DNA of 64,000 nt, from the NCBI GenBank assembly GCA_036346205.1, contig JARFJB010001978.1, positions 146,001 through 210,000 of the forward strand, written 5' to 3'. Position numbers and translations under genes: made by a program. Under the pieces are notes generated by a model, which worked only from the letters and a program-made list of their open reading frames with translations, was not told where the DNA came from and made no database searches. Origin of the DNA: Vesta saturnalis (lineage: Eukaryota > Arthropoda > Insecta > Coleoptera > Lampyridae). Below are positions 12,025 through 23,856 of the stretch, in pieces; position 1 is the first letter of the stretch; every line of letters starts with the position of its first letter.

Positions 12025-12170
12025 TGTTGAGATTGTTCATTATACCAGTGATTACTTATATATTTTTGACTTGCTTTGTTTTTTAATGAATTGTCAAATT
12101 TAATTTTCAATAAATAAAAGTTATAAACACATCTGAATTTTGATCAGTTCTTAAGATTAGGTAATTTAAA
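12025..12170 (+). repeat. Copia 5' LTR (~146 bp)
   Basis: It starts TGTTGAG directly after the AATTAC flank and ends TAGGTAATTTAAA just before the primer-binding site. Its last 62 bp (12109-12170) recur exactly at 16092-16153. The 3' end lacks the usual CA, and the start is inferred only from the flank match and the TG. Confidence 0.75.
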
Positions 12171-12186
12171 TGGTTATGGGCCCAGC
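12171..12186 (+). promoter_or_regulatory. Primer-binding site for tRNA-iMet half-molecule
   Basis: TGGTTATGGGCCCAGC directly follows the LTR. GGTTATGGGCCCAG is complementary to the anticodon-stem region of initiator tRNA-Met, the unusual internal primer site known for Drosophila copia. Confidence 0.85.
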
Positions 12187-12297
12187 ACATGCCAAAATTG
12201 TGTACTAAATCAATAAAAGAGCTGTAAAAGTATATTATCAGGTGAAAAAATAAAATAGTATTTATAACTCAAGTTGTCAAGACTGTCAACACAAAAT

Positions 12298-12860
12298 ATG
12301 GATAAATTTCCAAAATTTGAAAAATTACATGGTAAATCTAATTTTTACTCATGGAGAACGATGGCGTTAGCATATATGGACTTAAACAACCTTACAAAAA
12401 TTGTTACTGGTGAAGAAAAATATCCATCTAATAATACAACTGAAGAAAAAAGTGAAACAAATTTTTTAAATAAATGTGAAGATTATCACTATAGACATTC
12501 TTTAAGTAAAGTTTTTATATTATTTAATGTGGATTCTGACATAGTTCCGCAAATAACGTGTTATACTGATGTTAGTAAAATGTGGAAAGCCTTAAATGAT
12601 CTTTTTGATAAGAAAAATGAATATACTCTGCATGCATTGGTAAAATCTACAATTGGTATTAAATGAGATTAGTTGAAAGAACAGTAAAAACATCTGAGGA
12701 AGATGATCAAGATTCCTTGGAAGCTGCATTTAGACGAATGGTAAATTCTCTTAAAGCGAAAGCATCTTTATTTTTAACTACTCTTCCCGAAGAGTTGGAT
12801 AATATTATAGATAATATTATAAACAAAACAAAACTTAACTTATGATGATGTATGTTCTCG
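12298..12860 (+). pseudogene. Copia gag (capsid region)
   Basis: The reading starts at ATG 12298 (MDKFPKFEKLHGKSNFYSW), matching the copia-type gag opening in which a short hydrophobic segment precedes a F..W motif. A TGA at 12664 ends the first frame, and the rest continues in another frame (AAFRRMVNSLKAKASLFLTT, LPEELDNI). The TTG at the annotated 5' end of the open frame (12274) is not a likely start. The zinc knuckle lies further on in the pol-frame segment. Broken, hence not functional. Confidence 0.85.
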
Positions 12861-12870
12861 TTTATTAGAA

Positions 12871-15800
12871 TTGTCAATTAGTAATTCGCCAAATGACGAT
12901 AATCAAGCTTTTTATACTAAGAATCAGAAAGCTAAGAAAAAACAATTGGAATGTTCTTACTGTAAAAATAATGGAAAATGGTACAAAGGTCATACAATTG
13001 AGTATTGCAGAAATAAGAAAGAAAAGGCTCACATTTTATACGCGTCTGAAGAAGATTCATCAGAAGAAAGTCCAGAATCTAATAATTTCGCATATACAGC
13101 ATCAGTAACTACAGCCAAACAAAATAAATGGGTGTTTGACACTGGTGCCACGTCTCACATGACAGGAAATAAATCCATTTTACGAAAGATTAGACCTTTT
13201 AGTGGTTTTATTCCGTTGGGAAACAATAAAAAAGTAAGAATAACAGAAATTGGGGACGTAACCCTTAGAGCATTATTACCTAATGGTGAAATTATAAATA
13301 TCACTTTGTATGATGTACTTTATTCAAACGAACTTAAACGTTCCTTAATGTCTTGGGAAAAAGTTAAATCTAAATGAATTAAAATGCAAGGCAATAAAAA
13401 TGAAATTGTTTTATCAAAATCAGGAAAAATTGTTGGTTGGGTTATATCAGACAATAAAGAACAAGTATTTCAAGAAGTAACAACATGTGACGTAAGTAAT
13501 ATCAGCGTTGCTACATGGCATAGAAGATTAGGGCATATATCATCTATTGAAGACACAAGAAAAGTAGTTGCAGATCCACACGTATTACCGGAAAATTATT
13601 CAGAAAAAATTGAATGCGTAGCATGTAACAAATCCAAGATGTCGCGAAAAATATCAAGAGATGAAGGACATTCGTGTTCCGATGTATTAGAAAAAATTCA
13701 CTCTGATGTAGTTGGACCATTTTCAATCAAATCTTTAGGTGGAAAATGGTATTTTGTTTCGTTTATTGATGAGTTTTCCTGTTACACCAATGTTTATTTC
13801 ATAAATAAAAAATCTGAGGTAGAAGAAATAATAAAAAATCACATAAAAAAAAATTGAGAGACAAACAGGAAAGAAAGTAAAAAATTTTAAAAGCTATAAT
13901 GGTGGTGAATATGTTTCGAAATCTTTAGAAACATGTTTCAATGAAAATTGCATAGTATATGAATATTCTATTCCGAGAGTTCACGAAACTAATGGATTAG
14001 CCGAAAGACTAAATAGAACTATTACTACTATCTCTAGAACTAGTTTAATTGATGCAGATTTACCAAAATATCTATGGGCTGAAGCAGTAGCATATGCAAC
14101 TTATACAAAAAATAGGGTGTCACACTCTTTTCATAAAAAAACCCCATTTGAATTATTTTATGGGCATAAACCTTCAATAAACCATTTAAAAATGTTTGGA
14201 GAAACAGCATATATACATATTTCAAAAGAAGAAAGGAAAACCAGTAATAAGATGGGTAACCGAGCAAAAGAAGCAATATTTGTTGGATATGCAGAGAAGG
14301 GGATACAAAACAAAGTAGTCATATCAAGAGACTACAAATTCATGTCCAACGAATCTAATGTAGTTTTAATCGAACCTATAAAAAAGTCATTCCAGTTCGA
14401 TGATCAGTGTGAAAATTATGAAGACAGCGATAACGAAAATATTCAATTTTTAAATGGAAATGATAAAATTGAAGATGAAACCAATATACGAAATAATGAA
14501 ATATAGATAATATAATTGAAGTACAAAGAACTGCTACTAGACCAGAATGTTCGTTTAAACCTCGTCGAAGTGAGAGAATAAAAAATAAAATTAACTATTC
14601 AAAAGAAGACTATTGTAATATAGCTCTGGATGAACCAAACACATACAACGAAGCCATTTCTGGACCTAATAGTGATAAATGGATTGATGCTATACAAGAT
14701 GAGTTAAATAGTATGGAAGAAAATAAAGTGTGGGAAATTGTAGAAAAACCAGAAAAACAAGATCGTATAGTTGCATGTAAATGGATTTTTAAAAAGAAAC
14801 TTTCAGACACTGGAAAAAAAACTAAATTCAAAGCTCGCTTAGTTGCCCAAGGTCACAGTCAAATTCCAGGTATTGATTTTACAGAAACATACTCGCCGGT
14901 TGTGAGGTATGAAACCATTAGGATGTTATTAGCGCACTGCATACAAAATCAAATGATTGCCCGACAACTTGATGTAAAAACAACATTTCTGAATGGAGAT
15001 ATTGATTGTAAACTTTATATGAAAGTTCCGGAAGGAGTAAATGTGCAACCAGGGAGAGTATGTTTGCTAAAGAAAAGTATTTATGGGTTAAAACAATCTC
15101 CTCGTCAATGGAATCAAAAACTTATAAGTGTGTTGAAGACAATTCAATTAAAACAATCCCTAGCTGATCCTTGTGTTTTTGTTTCTGATGACGGAAACCA
15201 AATCATAGCGTTTTATGTTGACGATTTGTTATTGTTGGCCTCAAATGAGGAAAAAATGAAACAACTTGAAAATGTTATATCTGAAAATTTTAAATCTACA
15301 ATTTTAGGAACCCCATCATTTATTTTATCCTTTCAAATTAAGTGGTTAAACGACATTAGCATTTCATTAAGTCAAAAACAATATTTGGTCAAAATTTGAG
15401 AAAAGTATAATTTTTTAAACTGCAAAGGTGCACCAACCCCAATGGATAACGGTGCAAAACCTCAAAATACAAAATTAAATGGAAAAAAAAACGGACAAAG
15501 ATATATATCAATCGAAAATTGGAAGTTTACTTTATCTGGCAACAGGGACTAGACCGGATATAGCTTTTGCTGTTAACATGATGTCGCAGTTTTGTCAAGA
15601 TCCGACAGAAATACACGCCAATATGGTAAATCATACATTGAGATACTTGAAAGGAACAATAGACAAAACTTTGATATACAGAAAGGATGACCAGTGTAAT
15701 CTCAAAGTTTATAGCGACGCCTCTTACGGAAATTTGTTAGACGATCGAAGATCTATTAGTGGTTATGTAGGTCTTTATGGAAATGCTGTTGTAACTTGGG

Positions 15801-16086
15801 CTGTGAAAAAACAACAAAGTGTAGCTGTTTCTTCAACTGAAGCTGAGTACATGGCTTTGTCACTAGCCTGCAGACAACTGGTGTGGATGATGAACATTTT
15901 AAAAAATAGTTTTCGGTCATTTTATTCTGTGATAATCAAGCTGCGATTCATATTTCTACGAATCCTGTCGTACATCAAAGAAGCAAACATATTGATATAC
16001 ATTACCATTTTGTGAGAGAAAAGATAGTGGAGAAGCAAGTAATTTTAAATTACGTAACCACAAATGAAAACATTGCCGATCTGTAA
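12871..16086 (+). pseudogene. Copia pol: zinc knuckle, protease, integrase, RT, RNase H
   Basis: Near 12950 is a zinc knuckle with five extra residues (CSYCKNNGKWYKGHTIEYC instead of C-x2-C-x4-H-x4-C). The protease has FDTGATSHM near 13135. Integrase has the HHCC zinc domain (WHRRLGHIS, CVACNKSK near 13515-13635) and a DDE core (IHSDVVGPF, VHETNGLAERLNRT). RT from about 14690 shows KARLVAQGHSQ, LDVKTTFLNGD, IYGLKQSPRQW and an intact YVDDLLLLA near 15215. RNase H shows SDASYGN, SSTEAEYMAL and CDNQAAIHIS. Lesions are a TGA at 13375, a frameshift near 13855, a stop and frame change near 14505, a TGA at 15397 and frameshifts near 15478 and 15910. The final stop is at 16084-16086, only 5 bp before the LTR remnant. 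Confidence 0.92.
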
Positions 16087-16091
16087 ACGAA

Positions 16092-16153
16092 AATAAATAA
16101 AAGTTATAAACACATCTGAATTTTGATCAGTTCTTAAGATTAGGTAATTTAAA
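16092..16153 (+). repeat. Copia 3' LTR remnant (last 62 bp only)
   Basis: Identical to 12109-12170. The polypurine tract and about 84 bp of LTR start are missing, so the pol stop nearly touches the remnant. Confidence 0.9.
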
Positions 16154-16269
16154 AATTACGACGTATTATCAAGATATTAAAAAATCCGCTAATTATCTTT
16201 TCTATCGCGGTAACAATGGCGATTTGACAAACGTTTATTACAATAGTAAAATCTTCGGGGTCCGCTACC

Positions 16270-16273
<4 letters not shown>

Positions 16274-16336
<63 letters not shown>
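16274..16336. repeat. (TA)n microsatellite
   Basis: About 62 bp of pure TA repeat, 120 bp downstream of the copia element. Confidence 0.97.
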
Positions 16337-16337
<1 letters not shown>

Positions 16338-16689
16338 TAGGATGAATCCTAAATGGTTGATAATAGACATATCATCTGATTCTGCATAGAAAATGGAGCA
16401 ATAAAGTCTTTACCAATTTGTTTCTTCAATGCTTGAGTTTTACAAAAATGTTACAACAACGTGCAATACAATTTTCGTATTCTAAGAAACGTAGGCTTTT
16501 ATGTACTTTTTTCAAATAATTTGACTTTTACTGACACTTCTGTCACAATTTGCTACTCAAAGCTACGTGTTGGATTGTCTTCTTTATCTTCAGCTCAGTT
16601 TAGTTTTGGTTTATTCGTGTCTTTTCCGTAATTTCGTTTCGCACTGTTATTGAGTTACGATATTAATTTTTCTATTAGATTTCCTAGAT

Positions 16690-16790
16690 TAGTGTTTTGG
16701 AGTACAGTTTTGCAGAGTATGTAGACATGTATTTAATTTTAGAGGAATGCCGTGGCAATTTTAATGCAGCTGCTAAAATTGTAAGTAATT
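16690..16790 (+). pseudogene. Possible transposase N-terminal fragment or exon
   Basis: After TTTTGCAG (acceptor-like) a short frame reads AEYVDMYLILEECRGNFNAAAKI and ends at AAAATT followed by GTAAGT (donor-like). A Met-x-Leu-Ile-x-Glu-Cys-x-Gly-Asn...Ala-Ala opening resembles the N-terminal helix-turn-helix of some insect Tc1/mariner-type transposases (the DUF4817-bearing group). It could be the first exon of such a gene or a stray piece. Neighbouring sequence gives no continuation. Confidence 0.35.
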
Positions 16791-17018
16791 GTAAAGTAAT
16801 AAAAACACTTAAAACTAATAGATATTTTCGTTACGGTTATTAAACAATGTATGGGGATCTGGAAAACCATAAGAGTTACACATTTGCTGAAATTGGGAAA
16901 GATTTGCTTCTTCAGAAGACTAATCCAGATACGCTTTTGTTGATTTAAGAAAATGCATAGCTTACTAGATATTTATAAAAAAGTAAAATTCTCCAAAATA
17001 GTTTCAGCGCTTTAATTC

Positions 17019-18658
17019 GTTTATTTCTATAGATAGATAAAAATTGTTTAAATACAATTTGTAGATAATTTTGTGCCGAATAACGTCACCGTACTACTTT
17101 TTTTAATTTTGCTTAGCATTTTGAAGTTATGCAGCAAAGTTGAATTTTTTTTTAATGGAAACCATAGTTGGCCAGGACATATTATAATAGTGCATTTTTT
17201 CTGATTGTGAGGATGGAAGGGTTGTATCACTTATTTTAATAAATAAAAGCACAACACACGTTTTTCTATTATTAGGTTTAACAAAAATCATATCTTGCCA
17301 TGGAAAACAAAAGAAATTTGCAGTAGGTGTTCGAAATGTCTACCATTATTATGGACACACATGCGAAACCTTTTCAACGCGGAGTTAACAGCGTACCTAA
17401 TTTTACGCCCGTCAAATCTGTTAAACACATTAATGACAGCTTGCTATGGCTTCTGCTGGGTTGCATATGATTGCACATATACGAGATCTTTTATAATACA
17501 AAAAAGTCTAAAGGTGAAAGTTCAGCGGAACGTGCAGCCCATAAAAATCTAAATATGTTTTAAATTGCTGCTGATAGTGGGGTGGGGCACGGTTGTGTTG
17601 ATACCATTGTATGTTTGCACGACATTGTAAATTTAATTCATCTGGGATATTGTTAAAATCTTCCCTAATAAATTGCAAATATCGATTTCCAGTGAAAGTC
17701 CCATTAAAAATAAATGTCCCAACAAGCTGGAAACCAGTAACACCGCACCATAAATTGAAGTCAAAACTTAACCTGAGGTCGTCTTTCTAGTGAACGGTGA
17801 GGATTTGCTTGGGCCCACATGTGTTCATTATGGCGATTAAACATACCACAGTTTGAAAAATGCGTTTCGTCAGTCCATAAGATCTGCATCGGAAAGTTGT
17901 TATTTTCATGACACATATTTTTGAACCATTTACAAAGGTCTTGTTTCATCATCACCATGCTGCAAAGTTTGTGTTTTGCTAAAGTTCTCACTACTGTGGG
18001 TTGTGAGATTGCAGCGTCTTGTGCAATTTGCCGCCTTGATGTGGATGGATTTTGATTAACAACAGCTATAACATTTATCTGCACGTTTTTATCAATATTA
18101 CTCATATTTCTGGGCTTCACAAAACTCCCAAACTCTTTTAAATTGTAGTATAAATTCTTGGAGGTGTCTAAAGATGGTTGAAGGCGATCAAAATACACTA
18201 TAAAATAGAGCTCGGCCGCTCGTTGACGGTTTTTCTTACAAATGATGTAACATTTGATCATATCAACTTTCTCGAAATTTGCGTACACCATAATAAATTT
18301 TTGAAAGCAACTTCACACTGACAGAATTACACTAACTGTCAAAGTGAAGATAAATAACACATCAGTTATTTTATTTTGTTTTCCATGGCAAGATATGATA
18401 ATAATAATAGAAAAACTTCTATTGTGCTTTTATTTATTAAAATAAGTGACACAACGCTTACATCATTACATCAGAAAAAAATTCACTATTAAAATATGTC
18501 TCAGGGCACTATGATTTCCATTTAAAAAGTTCAACTTTGCTTCATAACTTCAAAATGATAAGCAAAACCTAAAAAAAAACTAGTAAGGTGACATTAGTCA
18601 GTATAAAATTATCTACAAATTGTATTTAAACAATTTTTATTTATCTTTAGAAATAAAC
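17019..18658 (-). mobile_element. DNA transposon with ~290-bp terminal inverted repeats
   Basis: The arms 17019-17312 and 18375-18658 are long imperfect reverse complements. Both begin TTTATTTCTA - AAATTGTTTAAATAC - TTTGTAGATAATTTT and end at ATCTTGCCATGGAAAACAAAA. They enclose a single minus-strand transposase relic. A target-site duplication is not obvious at the outer ends, so the true ends may differ by a few bases. Confidence 0.88.
17300..18291 (-). pseudogene. Tc1/mariner-type transposase of the long-TIR element
   Basis: The frame opens at ATG 18291 (MVYANFEKVDMIKCY), typical of an insect transposase group with a DUF4817-like N-terminal domain. A helix-turn-helix region follows (NPSTSRRQIAQDAAISQPTV, about residues 80-105), then WTDETHF with the first catalytic Asp and IFNRHNEHMW. 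The frame stops at 17761. Shifted by one, it goes on with LWCGVTGFQLVGTFIFNG, then WYQHNRAPPH where relatives have QQDGAPPH, so the second catalytic Asp is Asn. A C-terminal NRFDGRK...VNSALKRFRMC...GRHFEHL follows near 17300-17400. Frameshifts plus loss of the second Asp make it dead. The TIR boundaries frame it neatly. Confidence 0.85.
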
Positions 18659-18716
18659 CAATGTGTAAACTCATGGTTTCCGAGATTCCCTACAAATAAT
18701 GAACATAAACTCTGTG

Positions 18717-18793
18717 TGTGTGTGTGTATGCGTGCGTGCGTGCGTGCGTGCGTACGTGCGTGCCTGCGTGCGTGCGTGCGTGCGTGCGTGCGC

Positions 18794-18856
<63 letters not shown>

Positions 18857-18884
18857 TACGTGCTAGCGTGCGTGCGTGCGTTCG

Positions 18885-18915
<31 letters not shown>

Positions 18916-18938
18916 TGTGTGTGTGCGCGCAAGCGTGG

Positions 18939-18982
<44 letters not shown>
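18717..18982. repeat. (TGCG)n tetranucleotide microsatellite
   Basis: About 265 bp of GTGC/TGCG repeats with rare interruptions, opening with TGTG. Open frames inside it (Cys-Val-Arg-Ala or Thr-His-Ala-Arg repeats on either strand) are artefacts. Confidence 0.97.

Positions 18983-19024
<42 letters not shown>
18983..19024. repeat. (TA)n microsatellite
   Basis: Directly abuts the TGCG tract, forming a compound microsatellite. Confidence 0.95.
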
Positions 19025-19025
<1 letters not shown>

Positions 19026-19057
19026 GCGTGAGCGGCTAAATTATGGAATAAATTCAA

Positions 19058-19260
19058 TAATTCTTAAATCGGCAACTTCAGAGAAAAATCCCGATACCCG
19101 TCGATTTTTATTTTTAGACGCGCGGTTGTTCAGGTTACTAATTTATTTTATAAATATTATGACAGAACTTTCAAACCAAATAAAATCAGAAAAAAATTCC
19201 GAAACCAGTCGATTTTTATTTTTAAGTGTGCGGTTGGCCAGATTATTATTTTATTTTAGA
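19058..19260. repeat. Two ~108-bp tandem units
   Basis: The block GTCGATTTTTATTTTTA - GCGGTTG - AATTTATTTTA occurs from about 19098 and again from about 19206, with related flanks (CCCGATACCC and TCCGAAACCA). It looks like a two-copy tandem duplication. Confidence 0.65.
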
Positions 19261-19262
19261 GG

Positions 19263-19267
<5 letters not shown>

Positions 19268-19329
<62 letters not shown>

Positions 19330-19330
19330 T
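19268..19330. repeat. (TA)n microsatellite
   Basis: About 60 bp of TA repeats ending in TACATATAT. Confidence 0.96.
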
Positions 19331-19723
19331 TGTTTTCTTGCGTCAAGGTGTACGCACGAAAACACCCGGGCTAAAGGGTGTTCGATAAGTTGTTGTAGAG
19401 GTTTCGTGCTACACCAAATTTTGCTCACCCGAAACACAATAAAGCAAGACCTGCAAATAGTAATGAAGAAAATGTGTTCCGTACCTTACGATCGGTAATC
19501 GAAACTCCTAATATAAACTAAAGAAGAATTCCAGATGATGCAGGCATTAGCCGTATCGGTGCAAGGCTGATTCTTGTTTCACCCATTCCATAACGAGCTT
19601 GAAGAAAATTATGAAAGCCATTTCGATTAAACGTTCACTGTGAAAAATCTCGGTTTATATCACAAATACTATAAATATTTGTAAAATACATATTTAAATT
19701 TACCAATATCAATTTTCTGGAGG

Positions 19724-20090
<367 letters not shown>

Positions 20091-20094
20091 ACGT

Positions 20095-20990
20095 TTGTTT
20101 ACATGTAGATTCGTGTTAAGAACCATTCAAAAAGCTGTTGATTTAACAAAATAGTTTTTTTTTTTTGTAAAACTGTACTTAATTATTCCAACACTGTCTT
20201 TTTGTTGTGCATTTGGTTGTAGTAGCAGAACTAGGACAATGAACGTCTTTTTAAGAATTCCTGATCAACTCAGTTTTTACATAAAAAATAGGGTTTGAGG
20301 GGTGTTGTTATTGGTGTTGACATTTTATTATTAGTTTTTAAGCTGAATGTTTAGGGTTCATTTATTACGCAACTTTGGTTGGACTTTTTGACATGAAACT
20401 TTACACTGACATTTCTAATAAGTTATTCATCGTTGATATGGTAACAATATTTTCTTTATTCACGAAACCGGCCTAGGCTAACTAAATATCAATATAATCC
20501 TCGTATTAATATTATTCAACGTTTTTTTTCAATTATATGCCATGTTTTACTTATATCTTCACATTTGATATATATTTTTTAGGATGCGAAGGGCAACTCA
20601 TAAAATAGTTATTTTCTTGTGATTTGTATTATTTAATATCATTACATATTTATTGGAATCTGAAACATTTACTTGTGTGAATTACAATTAACAATAGAAG
20701 TGTGGTTATTAAGTTGTAGCTAGATAAAAAATAATGTAGTTACTGCACATGAGTAAACAATGCATCTGAGTAAATATGATTATAATACGGAACACCAAAT
20801 GTATATTCATTATGTATTATGGTGTGAAGTTATTGACAGCTTAAACTATCCACATAATTTACATTAGAATTACATGCATAACAAATACACAATACATACC
20901 CTGTCTATTTTTAAACGCCAACATAGAAATTAGGATTGTTACAGACAATATACGTAAAGCTGTAGTTGTTTTGTAACTGTAGTCTCATAT
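20095..20990. other. No gene recognised
   Basis: A/T-rich sequence without recognisable coding or repeat structure. Confidence 0.5.
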
Positions 20991-20993
20991 TAC

Positions 20994-21165
20994 TTGAGTT
21001 GATCGTGCTATTTCCACAGTTTTTGTTTTCATATTGCGACATTTCGGAAGCGATCTCCGCTTCCTTCATCAGACTTAGTCTTGAGAAAGACTATTTTCGT
21101 ACTTGAGTCGAATTGATTTATCTCATTTTTTTCAAGTATTTGTTGAGTGGATTGGTCTATGTCCA
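20994..21165 (-). mobile_element. tRNA-derived SINE, family A, partial copy
   Basis: Its plus-strand start TTGAGTTGATCGTGCT and the body (TTTCGGAAGCG, CGCTTCCTTCATCAGAC, TTGAGTCGAATT) match the reverse complement of the copy at 52211-52436 and the same-strand copy at 48631-48812. In sense orientation the body holds CTGATGA, a 7-bp stem (GGAAGCG/CGCTTCC) and GAAA. The tRNA-like head is missing or too decayed to see here. Confidence 0.75.
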
Positions 21166-21351
21166 CAGTATTTCTACTCGCCAATTCAACTGTTAGGTTG
21201 AAAATTATTAGGTGTACAATTAGCGTGTGTGGATCCTTGCGATATTGCAGGCTCACATTCCATTAATATAAGTAATTTGATTGCAATCTCATTACATTTA
21301 GAATTTACATCAGTTCTATATACATAAAGATAAAATTTACATCGATTGGGG

Positions 21352-21475
21352 CTTAAACCTTGATGGCGCAGTAGGTTAGCGCGGTACTCTAGTAAAGTGC
21401 AGCTCGTTGGTTCAAACCCTACTTGAGGTAAACTTTTTATTTATGTATTTAATAAGATTAATAATAATTTTTAAT
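21352..21475 (+). mobile_element. tRNA-like SINE, family B
   Basis: GATGGCGCAGTAGGTTAGCG (A-box and D-arm) and GGTTCAAACCC (B-box) lie at tRNA spacing, with an anticodon-like stem (GTACT...AGTGC) and a loop CTAGTAA. A shared tail follows (GGTAAACTTTTTATTTATG, then TTTAATAA). The same head and tail recur at 38953-39063, which shows that this is a dispersed repeat and not a working tRNA gene. Confidence 0.75.
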
Positions 21476-22466
21476 TACATATTTACCTTTGAAGTTATTC
21501 GTTCATAACGAAAACTTGTAATAATGTAAATGATCGTGCTTGTTAGGTGGTCACACGGTACAGGCATATGCCAAACGTGTGAAAGCGATGAAGGGCTTTT
21601 TTGGGATAAGTTCAACTTTATAATTAAAATGACACAGAACACAGAAGTTTCAACAACCGTTAACGCACAATAAATTTTAACTCACGTTATAATATGCAGA
21701 CGATTAGGGTTCCTATTCGATATTCCAAAATCTTGAATAAGACCGCAAACTTTCTGAATGGCTCATCAATAACATTTAGTTTCATCGCCGGTTTAACTTA
21801 AATTATGGATAGCATCAAGTTCTTGCTTTATAGATGGTCGTTTATTTAATCAATAATTCAATTTGCAAGGTGAAACCTAGATGTGCTAATTTTGTGTTTT
21901 GAGCTTTCAAGCACGCTTTTTAAGGCAATCTAAACTAGTAAATACTGACAGAAATTCTATATTTTAAACTACTGTTTGCTATTATAAACTCATTGTGTGG
22001 CTTTGAGGATCTTTAATTTATATATTATTGTATGAGGTCAAACTTAAAAATTACCTAGCTTATTAATATTCACTAAATCTGTAGGTATATAATTAGAGTC
22101 AAAACCCTTACAAAAATAGTAAATGGTCTAGCCAATGTGAGAATTATTTTAACCATATTCGGCCGGTTTAAAACTCACGGATGTGGTGCTTTGTGGTTAT
22201 TGGTGCGTTTTATAGAGGCTGATTACGGAAATGATACTTGTAATAGAGAAAACTGTGGAAAAATATAACTAACTTTACAGCTTGTAACAAATATCTGGTG
22301 TGAGACAACACGCGACCTTTCCAACTTATACAAAGTGGAAATTAAAAAATGAAGTAATACATTTTTTAGATTAATCTTGCAACCTCTTTTGTAATACTTT
22401 CATAATGAAAAGAGGCATCATTGTAAAAACAACAATATTCTATACAGATTAACAGAAGTACGAGGA
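21476..22466. other. No gene recognised
   Basis: A/T-rich sequence with no supported coding region, up to the mariner relic. Confidence 0.5.
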
Positions 22467-23856
22467 TAAGGTGAATAGTTCTCGGCCTGACACAGAGATG
22501 GCGCTACAATCAGGAAAAATTGTGTTACCTGCCTGGGTGCACGTGTCATTAGTTCATATGACAAGATTCAACTTGTTCTGTCAAGTAGTGTGTTTAGAAG
22601 AATTTTAGCAGTAGACGTCTTGCGTGTTTTTCGTTAAAATGAATAAACTTGAATACCGTGCGGTTATAAAATTCTTCGTTTTGGATGGATTAACTCCTAA
22701 GGAAATTCATCCGAAGTTGACTTAAGTTTACGGGGACTCTGCTCCTTCCATGCCAACCGTTAAAGAGTGGGCAGCTGAATTTAAAGGTGATCGCACGTTC
22801 GTCGAAGGTGACCCACGTGAAGGACGGCCAAAAACAGCAACCACACAAGAAACCAGTGAAAAGTGCATGGTATCGTGTTGGACGAGTAAAGGTGGGTGAA
22901 ATAGCTGAGGCTGTGGGGATATCGGAAGAAAGGATGCGAGACATCCTGCACAAATAAGTAGGGATGCGAAAGCTCTGCGCAGGGTGGGTGCCGCGTTTGC
23001 TGAATACCGATCAAAAACAAATGCGCAGCAATCTTTGGACCGATTAAATTGGAATTCAACCGATTTTGTGCGGCGATTTGTCATCATGGACGAGACAAGG
23101 GTCCTCCACTACACGCCAGAAACGAAACAGCAGTCCAATCAGTGGATGGAAGCCAGTGGTTCAGCGCCAAAGAAAGAGAAATCGATCGCATCTGCCAGAA
23201 AGGTCATGGCCAGCGTTTTTTGGGATGAGAAATGGATCCTGTTAATTTATTACCTTGCAAAAAGCAGAACAATTACAGGTGATTATTACTCCAACCTTCT
23301 TGATCAAGAGGGTGTCAAAATTCGCGAGAAGAGACCTGCCTTGAAGAAGAAAAGAAAATCATCTTTCACTAGGACAACGTACTTGCACACAAAGGTGCGT
23401 TGGCGATGGGAAAACTATGGGATTTGAGCTACGATTAGCTCGGTTATCCCCTTATTCTCGTGATTTGGCACCCTCAGACTTCCACCTGGTCCCACACTTG
23501 AACAAATTCGTTTCTGGGAAGCGATTCGCATCCAATGGAGAAGTCGAGTGGGCCGTGGATAAATACCTTCACTCCCTTCCAGACTCTAACTTCCTATAAG
23601 CAATACTGATGCTGGAGAAACACTGGACCAAGTGTGTTGAAGTCAAGGGATATTACGTAGAAAAATTAAATCATTTTTTAACTGAAAGTCACAGACTTTC
23701 AACGTCAGGCTGTGAATTTTTCACCTTCCCTTGTATAGGTGCTTACTTGAAAATAAATTGCAAGGCCGCCCGCTTCTGTAAAAACATCGATAATACAGTT
23801 TCAGCATTTTAAACCCTATTTAACTAATTTTTAAAGTTTACTTCACCTTGTATTAA
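22467..23856 (+). mobile_element. mariner element relic
   Basis: A mariner transposase lies between TAAGGTGAATAG (from 22467) and TTTACTTCACCTTGTA (to about 23853). Their outer parts are reverse complements over about ten bases (AAGGTGAA), consistent with decayed terminal inverted repeats. Exact ends are uncertain. Confidence 0.7.
22639..23695 (+). pseudogene. mariner (DD34D-type) transposase
   Basis: The start ATG 22639 reads MNKLEYRAVIKFFVLDGLTP, the helix-turn-helix opening of mariner, followed by PSMPTVKEWAAEFK and REGRPKTATT in a shifted frame. From 22984 the frame carries MDETRVLHYTPETKQQSNQW (first Asp), KVMASVFWDEKWILLIYYL and TITGDYYSNLLDQ. The second-Asp block is still readable at about 23370 as His-stop-DNVLAHKGA, where the expected Gln codon has become TAG. 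The third block, YSRDLAPSDFHLVPHLNKF, follows with both Asp residues of that motif, and the C-terminus reads KHWTKCVEVKGYYVEK. The catalytic residues survive, but several stops and frameshifts kill the frame. Confidence 0.92.

Larger units (their letters stand above)
12025..16153 (+). mobile_element. Copia LTR retrotransposon, nearly full length, defective
   Basis: The element contains, in order, a 5' LTR, a primer-binding site, gag, then protease, integrase, RT and RNase H in copia order (integrase before RT), and a remnant of the 3' LTR. The hexamer AATTAC lies immediately outside both ends (12019-12024 and 16154-16159), consistent with a 5-6 bp target-site duplication. The 62 bp common to both LTRs are identical, pointing to a young insertion, yet the coding region has several stops and frameshifts and the 3' LTR has lost most of its length. 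It may have been copied from an already defective RNA. Confidence 0.92.

Noticed and set aside
18620..19057. Overlapping open frames of 64-139 codons on both strands
   Set aside because: Read-through of (TGCG)n and (TA)n microsatellites in all frames.
22690..23087. Minus-strand frames of 87-119 codons in the mariner relic
   Set aside because: Shadows of the plus-strand transposase.
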